Source: an uncultured Bdellovibrionales bacterium (lineage in GTDB: Bacteria; Bdellovibrionota; Bdellovibrionia; Bdellovibrionales; JAMPXM01). Taken from it: a stretch of DNA of 16,960 nucleotides. The translations under genes were made by a program, and so were the position numbers. The notes beneath the pieces were generated by a model that was given only the letters and a program-made list of their open reading frames with translations, made no database searches and was not told the DNA's origin. Positions 12,194 to 16,960 of this stretch are shown here, piece by piece (the first letter of the stretch is position 1; each line of letters opens with the position of its first letter). The stretch covers positions 1 to 16,960 of the forward strand of contig CALBDW010000118.1 in NCBI GenBank assembly GCA_937927435.1. The letters are read 5' to 3'.

Positions 12194-13092
12194 GCCTTCT
12201 TCTCAAGGAGAGCCGCGGACCATTCGCCTTCCCGCGTGGTTTTCAGTATCTCAAGCCCCGTGTCGCTCGTGAACCCCTTATAGAACTCGTTCTCACGATC
12301 GACCAGAACGCCTGACAAGATCATGCGGCCGCCGGCCTTCAAACAACGCGCAAGATCGTGGCGAAGGACGGTCAGTACGCCGTCGATAATATTCGCGACG
12401 ACCAAATCAAAAGTTTCCGTCACTGCTTCGATGCCGATATCAGGAATTTCGATCGCACGCGCCTCATTGCGCTCGAGATTCTCGCGCGCCGTCCGCCGAG
12501 CTTCCGGATCAATATCGATGCCCACGACGCGAGGAACGTTCAGGCGGTGCGCGATCAAGGCGAGAATCCCCGTCCCCGTTCCCACATCCAGCAAGGAATT
12601 CCTCGGCGCGCGGGAAAGTTCCTCTATTAAGAGCCCGGCCGCCAAGCGCGTTGTCTCGTGCGTACCCGTGCCGAACGCCATTCCCGGCTCGACATAAATG
12701 TGAAGCTTAGTGTCTTGGGGAGCTTCGGGCGGAGGTGTAAGCCAACTTGGGATGACCCAAAAATCACCCGCGAAGCGGAAGGGAAGGAAGCCCTTCTTCC
12801 ACTCGGCCAACCAGTCCTTGCTTTCTTCTTTCGACGCTTCGATATAGATCGACGGAAAACGCGCCTGCAACTTCAGCAAGGCCGACTCATCGGGCGCTTC
12901 TGTAAAGTAGACGTTCAAATCGAGAACCGGCGTCTCAACGATATCGGGATCATAACGCAGATCTTTTTGCTCGAACTTGAGGTCTTCCGCCACGCCGGCG
13001 GCTCCTAACTCGAAGCAAGCGTCCGTGAACATGTCTTCATCGGACCGCTTCAGCCCCGTGACTTTCAGACGGAAATAAGTTTGCTCGGACAT
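12190..13092 (-). CDS. prmA: Ribosomal protein L11 methyltransferase PrmA
   Basis: A 300-aa class I SAM-dependent methyltransferase that trimethylates ribosomal protein L11. The N-terminal 120 residues match the small L11-recognition domain. The family motif EPGMAFGTGTHETT is at 135-148, SAM motif I LDVGTGTG at 168-175, the acidic ribose-binding GIDID at 191-195, and VVANII at 232-236 takes the place of the usual NI(L/V) motif. The ribosome site before the ATG is weak. A secreted-protein gene lies 39 bp upstream, so prmA and rsmE are probably transcribed from further upstream. Confidence 0.96.
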   Translation of the reverse strand: MSEQTYFRLKVTGLKRSDEDMFTDACFELGAAGVAEDLKFEQKDLRYDPDIVETPVLDLNVYFTEAPDESALLKLQARFPSIYIEASKEESKDWLAEWKKGFLPFRFAGDFWVIPSWLTPPPEAPQDTKLHIYVEPGMAFGTGTHETTRLAAGLLIEELSRAPRNSLLDVGTGTGILALIAHRLNVPRVVGIDIDPEARRTARENLERNEARAIEIPDIGIEAVTETFDLVVANIIDGVLTVLRHDLARCLKAGGRMILSGVLVDRENEFYKGFTSDTGLEILKTTREGEWSAALLEKKA

Positions 13093-13131
13093 CGGCCAGG
13101 GCCCCCACTTCTCACCCGGCCGCTCGGACTC

Positions 13132-13818
13132 TTACATCGATGCGGGGTTGGACGGCTCCGTCAGAGTTAACCCCCCCGCCGCAGCCGGGACAGGAAGACG
13201 CACAATATCAGCCCGACTTGAGGGCTGAGAAGCATTTTCCGTGTCAGACGAGAGGAGTCGTATATCTTGCACGCCTCCTAGAGACGGAGTCGAGGGATTC
13301 GACGCGGTCGAAGCGAACGTGTCACTCTCCCCTTCCGACTGCGCGCTTTTCTTCTTCGGTGGCTGGGGAGCCTGCATCGTCGCCGAGGCCGGATCAATGC
13401 GGTCCCCAATCATGACGGCTTCAAACTCCAGCGCCGGGCGTTCCTCGTCCGGAAGCAGGGAATGCAAACGGGCCACACTCAAGTTCCGTGCAACATGGAT
13501 CACCCGAAGCTTCGCGACCTCGATCTGCAGTTCTCCTTGCTGCCGGTTATGCAAAGGATCGTGAATGGGAACCAATCGATAGACGGTGACATACATTCCT
13601 TTTTTGAAACCCGCTTCGGTGCCCGCATTGATGTAGAAGTCATGATAGACAGGCTCGTCGGGCTCCAACGGAAGCGACTTCCGAAGATCGAAAATCACCG
13701 GCGCCTGATCGAGTTCAGGATGCTGCGCAAGAATCTGCCCGGGTGCGAACAGGAGAATCAAACAAAAGAGAATTGATGGCTTGGAAGCGGCCGAAATCCG
13801 TCTCGGCGACACGAACAT
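13132..13818 (-). CDS. Secreted protein with FlgT-like beta-barrel domain
   Basis: A 228-aa exported protein with an N-terminal signal (hydrophobic ILFCLILLFA, likely cleavage after A31 in ILA-QHP). Residues about 50-145 read YHDFYINAGTEAGFKKGMYVTVYR, then IEVAKLRVIHVARNLSVARL and EAVMIGDRI. This 'G-x-x-x-G-x-x-V-x-V-(Y)R ... G-x-L-x-V' pattern resembles the small C-terminal barrel of the flagellar assembly protein FlgT and other periplasmic SH3-like domains. The tail (about 150-228) is Ser/Pro/Thr-rich and probably disordered. A flagellar role is possible because a flagellar block lies just upstream and a weak sigma28-like sequence at 13889-13915 precedes it, but the similarity is only at the level of pattern. 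AGGGA lies 7 nt before the ATG. Confidence 0.8.
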   Translation of the reverse strand: MFVSPRRISAASKPSILFCLILLFAPGQILAQHPELDQAPVIFDLRKSLPLEPDEPVYHDFYINAGTEAGFKKGMYVTVYRLVPIHDPLHNRQQGELQIEVAKLRVIHVARNLSVARLHSLLPDEERPALEFEAVMIGDRIDPASATMQAPQPPKKKSAQSEGESDTFASTASNPSTPSLGGVQDIRLLSSDTENASQPSSRADIVRLPVPAAAGGLTLTEPSNPASM

Positions 13819-13888
13819 ACGATTGTCCCTTTCGTCTTTTCGGGCTCGCCATCCTGGACTCCCGTGGAATACCTTACTGGTATCTCTT

Positions 13889-13915
13889 GAATCGGAAAGA
13901 GACGTTTGAATCTTA
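13889..13915 (-). promoter_or_regulatory. Weak sigma28-like sequence before the secreted-protein gene
   Basis: The minus strand reads TAAGATTC-N11-TCCGATTC, about 10 of 16 FliA consensus positions with correct spacing, 70 bp before the start codon. It could be chance. Confidence 0.25.
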
Positions 13916-13950
13916 AGCGGAAAGAGGAAAAATTTGCCGCCCGCCTGGAC

Positions 13951-14313
13951 TTAAGGGAAGACCTTCTTCCACTCGTCTTCTTTGAAGCCGACCAGCCCCG
14001 TGTCACCCACCAAGACGAACGGCCGTTTGATGAGCTTCCCGTCCTTGCTCAGAAGGTCGATGGCCTCGCTCTCAGTCATGCCGTCTCTGATTTTCTCGGC
14101 CATTTTGAGTTCGCGGTACTGCTGACCGGACGTATTGAAAAGCTGCTTAAAGGAACCGCCACGCGCCTTCAAATGCTTGAGCATCGTTTTGAGCTCAGAA
14201 ACGCTCGGCGGCTGTTCGACGATGGGAACGCGCTCATACTTCACGCCCTTCTTATCGAGGAACTTGAGCGCTTTCTGGCACGTCCCGCAGTTCTTGTACT
14301 CGTAGACCTTCAT
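13951..14313 (-). CDS. ArsC/Spx-family thioredoxin-fold protein
   Basis: A 120-aa member of the arsenate reductase (ArsC)/Spx/YffB family. It begins MKVYEYKNCGTCQKALKFL with a CxxC pair (Cys9, Cys12), continues with LKARGGSFKQLFNTSGQQYRELKM, and has the conserved LLSKDGKLIKRPFVL segment. Full length is typical. CxxC-bearing members are often Spx/MgsR-like redox regulators or uncharacterised reductases, so arsenate reduction should not be assumed. Its ATG is two bases after the fliW stop with no good ribosome site of its own, so it is probably translated by coupling to fliW. A link to flagellar control is not known. Confidence 0.88.
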   Translation of the reverse strand: MKVYEYKNCGTCQKALKFLDKKGVKYERVPIVEQPPSVSELKTMLKHLKARGGSFKQLFNTSGQQYRELKMAEKIRDGMTESEAIDLLSKDGKLIKRPFVLVGDTGLVGFKEDEWKKVFP

Positions 14314-14315
14314 GG

Positions 14316-14873
14316 TCAGCGCGAAGCCTCGGGCTCTCTCGGTTTATCGGTACCGGTCGCCGGCAAGCGGATCGCGACCCCCCAATCGCTTGCTTGGCTC
14401 TTGAGCGACGATTGCGGGTTCTGCACGAACCGGCTATGGAGCTTTTGGAAGATTGGCTCGCGGATCGCGAGGTTATTGTCCTGAAGCACGATCTGACGGG
14501 CGATGCGCTTGTCGATATTGATAACGACGGGCGCCTTCAAGTTGGCTGTCATCTGGGTCGGGTCCTCGGGGATCGTGATGATCGAAAAGGCCCGAATCCG
14601 CTTCTGGTGATCCTCTGGCGTCAGCCCCAAGCTTTCCAAATCGTGTTTGGTGAGGACGACTTGGTAGGACTGGGTAAACAATTCCGGTTCAAGGACAGGA
14701 AAGGCGATTTGCGGGACTTCGCAGCTTTGGAGCCAAGCGAAGATTTCATCGTTTGGATCATCCAGGAGCACAAACTGGCGCAGATCATTAAAACCGAGAA
14801 TTCCTTCCGGAAACTCGATGATGTCTTCTTCTCGTAGAGTGACCGGTCCGAACCTGGACGTCTGTATCAGCAT
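14316..14873 (-). CDS. fliW: Flagellar assembly factor FliW
   Basis: A 185-aa cytoplasmic FliW. In Bacillus and Campylobacter, FliW binds flagellin. When flagellin is exported, FliW binds CsrA and lifts its repression of flagellin translation. Family features are MLIQTSRFGPVTLREEDIIEFPEGILGF, LQSCEVPQIAFPVLEP and the second half ending near KAPVVINIDKRIARQIVLQD. The protein has an extra C-terminal tail of about 30 residues beyond the usual core. The ATG at 14873 is chosen for the conserved MLIQT start and GGAGG upstream; an in-frame start at 14915 would add 14 atypical residues. csrA lies 333 bp upstream on the same strand, the usual partner arrangement. Confidence 0.96.
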   Translation of the reverse strand: MLIQTSRFGPVTLREEDIIEFPEGILGFNDLRQFVLLDDPNDEIFAWLQSCEVPQIAFPVLEPELFTQSYQVVLTKHDLESLGLTPEDHQKRIRAFSIITIPEDPTQMTANLKAPVVINIDKRIARQIVLQDNNLAIREPIFQKLHSRFVQNPQSSLKSQASDWGVAIRLPATGTDKPREPEASR

Positions 14874-15206
14874 AGCCCCTCCGTACCTTGAGGATGCCCA
14901 CAATTCTAAAGACACAGCAAGTTATTACTTCGGGAAACGAGATACACCCATTACGAACCGATTCTTCATCGGAATCTCGAGCCCCACCCCTCAACCAATT
15001 CAAGCCTAAAGTCATGAAATGACAGCGGCAAGAGGTTTTTCTCTCGGGATTAATGCGATCGGACACAAAGCGTTCGGAGGAACCGCTCTAAGACAAGTTT
15101 TGCCTCAACACGAAAGTCTCGGTCTCGATATAAACCAGGGGAGTAAGAAAGAAGTCGTCAAAGATGGAACAAGTGCTGGATGGGACCAGTGCTGCACCGC
15201 AGGTGA
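14874..15206. other. 333-bp gap between csrA and fliW
   Basis: No minus-strand gene is seen. The plus strand has a 63-codon open frame (15019-15210) whose stop overlaps the csrA stop; its residues look fairly protein-like but it has no ribosome site and runs antisense to the operon. A short dyad CCGAT-N5-ATCGG lies at 14958-14972. The gap is unusually long for this gene pair and may hold a promoter for fliW, but none was recognised. Confidence 0.5.
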
Positions 15207-15434
15207 TTAACGCTTGAGGAGCTTTGCCACAGCGCGCGTATCCGCTGAGCTTGCCTTTACGGACTCTTGGTTCTGGCTTTGGATAGCGAGGTAAACCTCT
15301 TCCCGGTGGATCTTGGTGTCTTTAGGAGCTTCGATGCCCAGCCGGACTTGTTTGCCTTTGATTTGAACGACGCGGATCTTGATGTGATCGTCAATCGCGA
15401 TGCTTTCGCCCAGCTTTCGCGTCAGAACTAACAT
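15207..15434 (-). CDS. csrA: Carbon storage regulator CsrA
   Basis: A 75-aa CsrA (RsmA), a dimeric RNA-binding protein that recognises GGA motifs, often in loops, and blocks or alters translation. The sequence MLVLTRKLGESIAI... KGKQVRLGIEAPKDTKIHREEVY covers the whole fold, and Arg44 in HREE, which contacts the GGA, is present. A C-terminal extension of about 17 residues beyond the core is typical of CsrA proteins that are controlled by FliW. The start at 15434 is set by the invariant MLVLTR and the GGGAGA ribosome site; an upstream in-frame start would add 15 unrelated residues. Its own leader holds an ACCAGGATGT motif and a GGGA at the ribosome site, so autoregulation is likely. It lies 121 bp after flgL. 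Confidence 0.97.
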   Translation of the reverse strand: MLVLTRKLGESIAIDDHIKIRVVQIKGKQVRLGIEAPKDTKIHREEVYLAIQSQNQESVKASSADTRAVAKLLKR

Positions 15435-15440
15435 GCGGAA

Positions 15441-15460
15441 TCTCCCTTCAACATCCTGGT
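15441..15460 (-). promoter_or_regulatory. Candidate CsrA sites in the csrA leader
   Basis: On the minus strand ACCAGGATGT (15460-15451) matches the core ACARGGAUGU of the CsrA consensus with one mismatch. A second GGA about 11 nt later overlaps the ribosome site (AAGGGAGA). Two sites with one on the ribosome site are typical of CsrA autorepression. Confidence 0.45.
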
Positions 15461-15555
15461 CAAAGTTTATTGGATTCAAGTCTGAGCGTTTGCGATTGCG
15501 CTCTTACTTTGTCAGCTCTAACGGCTGATTTGAAACGGAACTGTAGCTATTATTT

Positions 15556-16605
15556 TTATTTTAGGAAGTCAAGGAGACTCGGTTGGAGTAATTTTCCTGA
15601 AGTGGCCAGCGCCGCCTTTAAAGTACTCTCACTTTTGTTTAGGTCGGTCACAAGTTCGAATGTGTCGACATCTTCTAACTGGCTTTGCAAAGTTTTCGCA
15701 TCCACCTGGCCTTTCTGGTGGGATTCCATAGCGCCGTTCAGTGTCGAAACCCTCGAACCAATAAGAGAACGAATGAGAATCACCTGAGCTGTCGCTTCAT
15801 CCAGTAAATCCACGGACTCTTGGACAGCTTGCTTATCGTTTGCGCGTAGACCGACCGCGAGGTCTTTCAGAATCTGAAAAATATTTACGCCCTGGCTCTT
15901 CCAGGAATACGCCAAACCTGTGATCTCTTGTCGCTCCTCCTGGATATTCGTCTCGCCTGACAGCTCGCCAGCTTCAGAAGCGGGCCCTCGAATCTCCATG
16001 CTGGGCATAGGACCAGGCATGGGTCTGTCAGGACCTGTCGTCGCGGGAGCATCGAGATTCCGTCCGAGGAAAACACGGTCCCCTGGCACGTTCATCGCGA
16101 CTGCACCCTCTTTCTGGATCGAAATCTTAATCTCGCCATTGTCGCCGTAATAACGGCCTTCCCGGTCAAACGGAGCCCGGGTGGTTTTGAATCCCCCGAA
16201 CAGGAAGCGATCACCCAGCTTGCGGTTGCCGATCTGGACGGCCTGCTGGAAGAGCTGTTCGACCTCGGCGGCCGTGGCTTTCCGGGATATATCGTTCGCC
16301 GAGGCGTCGTTCGCCTGTGAGAGAGCCAACTCTTTGGCGCGGGTTAAAACTTCCGTCAGCTCGGCCAGCGACTGCTCGCTGAATTCGAGAAACGCTCTGG
16401 CCTGCTCGATACTCTTCATGAATTGCTGGCCCGTCGTGATATCCGTGCGCGCCGATAAAACCCGGGAAGCCGCGATCGGATCGTCCGAGGGGCGGGTGAC
16501 GCGTTTCTGAGTCGCCGCCTTCATTTGCAAGTCGGCCATTTCCGTCCGGTTTTTGGCCAGACTGGATTTGACCTGCTCGAAGTTCATTTTGTCAGCGACG
16601 CGCAT
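15556..16605 (-). CDS. flgL: Flagellar hook-associated protein FlgL (HAP3)
   Basis: A 349-aa hook-filament junction protein, exported by the flagellar apparatus and placed between FlgK and the first flagellins. The N-terminal helix (MRVADKMNFEQVKSSLAKNRTEMADLQMKAATQKRVTRPSDDPIAASRVL) shows the RPSDDP motif of FlgL. GNRKLGDRFLFGGFKT follows, and the C-terminal D0 helix ends LVTDLNKSESTLKAALATSGKLLQPSLLDFL. The middle part has a Pro/Met-rich insert near 200-215 (GPDRPMPGPMPSM) not needed for the fold. The ATG is 14 bp after the flgK stop with a short AGGA site, so the pair is cotranscribed. Confidence 0.96.
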   Translation of the reverse strand: MRVADKMNFEQVKSSLAKNRTEMADLQMKAATQKRVTRPSDDPIAASRVLSARTDITTGQQFMKSIEQARAFLEFSEQSLAELTEVLTRAKELALSQANDASANDISRKATAAEVEQLFQQAVQIGNRKLGDRFLFGGFKTTRAPFDREGRYYGDNGEIKISIQKEGAVAMNVPGDRVFLGRNLDAPATTGPDRPMPGPMPSMEIRGPASEAGELSGETNIQEERQEITGLAYSWKSQGVNIFQILKDLAVGLRANDKQAVQESVDLLDEATAQVILIRSLIGSRVSTLNGAMESHQKGQVDAKTLQSQLEDVDTFELVTDLNKSESTLKAALATSGKLLQPSLLDFLK

Positions 16606-16619
16606 ATCCTAAACTCTCA

Positions 16620-16960
16620 TCAACGTTTTATATTTAGCACCGTGTCCAACATTTCGTCGGCGGCACGGATCAACCGAGCCGAAGCGTCGAACGCTTTCTG
16701 GAACTCAATCAGTTTTGTTGCCTCTTCATCAAGGCTGACTCCGCTGATGCTCTCGCGAATATTGTTCAGTTGCTTGACGATATCGCTTTGGGATTCATGG
16801 GCCGAAGCCGCGCGACGCGTGATAACGCCCACCTGCCCGACCATGCTGTTGTAGAATTCGTCGAACGTCGCCGTGCCGCCGTCCATGACTTGTTCGAACT
16901 GCAGCTGGCTGATCCGGTTCGCGATCGTGTTGTCACCGGGCGCAAACGGCCGCGCGCCGG
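16620..16960 (-). CDS. flgK: Flagellar hook-associated protein FlgK (HAP1), C-terminal part
   Basis: The last 112 residues of FlgK; the N-terminal part lies beyond the window. FlgK forms the first junction layer on the hook. The visible part has APGDNTIANRISQLQ, then a helix with FDEFYNSMVGQVG and the signature SISGVSLDEEATKLIEFQKAFDASARLIRAADEMLDTVLNI, which is the conserved FlgK/FlgE-type C-terminal domain. The reading frame is open to the window edge. It is the first gene seen of the minus-strand run flgK-flgL-csrA-fliW. Confidence 0.95.
   Translation of the reverse strand, partial: GARPFAPGDNTIANRISQLQFEQVMDGGTATFDEFYNSMVGQVGVITRRAASAHESQSDIVKQLNNIRESISGVSLDEEATKLIEFQKAFDASARLIRAADEMLDTVLNIKR

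Noticed and set aside
13951..14313. Calling this gene an arsenate reductase
   Set aside because: The CxxC N terminus and the setting next to fliW fit Spx/YffB-like members as well; no ars genes are nearby.
14774..14788. AAACTGGCGCAGATC, a near match to the AAACTG-N3-CAGTTT palindrome
   Set aside because: Two mismatches in one arm and it lies inside fliW coding sequence; a chance match.

Overview
The window looks like a chromosomal flagellar and housekeeping region of a Gram-negative, deeply branching proteobacterial relative, most likely one of the Bdellovibrionota. This is an inference from three things. There are several tandem short flagellins starting MGLRI/MGMRI. There is a flgK-flgL-csrA-fliW block. 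ADP-heptose synthesis and an outer-membrane barrel protein imply an LPS-bearing envelope. No rRNA, tRNA, transposase, phage or CRISPR sequence was seen.

Layout. (1) 1-4117, all on the minus strand: a flagellin cut by the window edge (flagellin 1), two complete 275-aa flagellins (flagellin 2, 1307-2134; flagellin 3, 2574-3401), and a small unknown coiled-coil protein gene (3651-4001). The spacers are long and structured. They hold matches to the sigma28 (FliA) promoter, a minus-strand terminator, a repeated palindrome, and leader hairpins. (2) 4118-7206: a MeaB-type GTPase on the minus strand, divergent from two plus-strand envelope genes, a membrane-anchored coiled-coil/helical-repeat protein and an outer-membrane barrel protein. 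(3) 7287-9866, plus strand: a MASE1-PAS hybrid histidine kinase, convergent with the next block. (4) 9875-13818, minus strand: a tight run of secreted protein, prmA, rsmE, an RDD membrane protein and the heptose adenylyltransferase. (5) 13951-16960, minus strand: flgK, flgL, csrA, fliW and an ArsC/Spx-like gene.

How it fits together. FlgK and FlgL form the hook-filament junction and the flagellins form the filament. In bacteria where it has been studied, FliW binds either flagellin or CsrA, and free CsrA represses flagellin mRNA through GGA motifs in its leader. All three components are here. The predicted leader of flagellin 1 is long and carries two hairpins with GGA in the loop, so the CsrA-FliW-flagellin circuit is probably active.

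The most unusual signal is in the flagellin spacers. The predicted 5' end of each complete flagellin mRNA is perfectly complementary over 13-14 nt to the leader of the next flagellin gene downstream. A hairpin loop just before the terminator downstream of flagellin 2 is complementary to the flagellin 3 leader. The flagellin 3 leader also contains a segment that can cover its own ribosome binding site. Finally, a palindrome AAACTG-N3-CAGTTT (one copy with one mismatch) lies 40-80 bp upstream of three sigma28-type promoters. These patterns could mean RNA-level cross-control between flagellin genes, DNA inversion sites, or an unknown flagellar regulator. None can be proved from the sequence alone.
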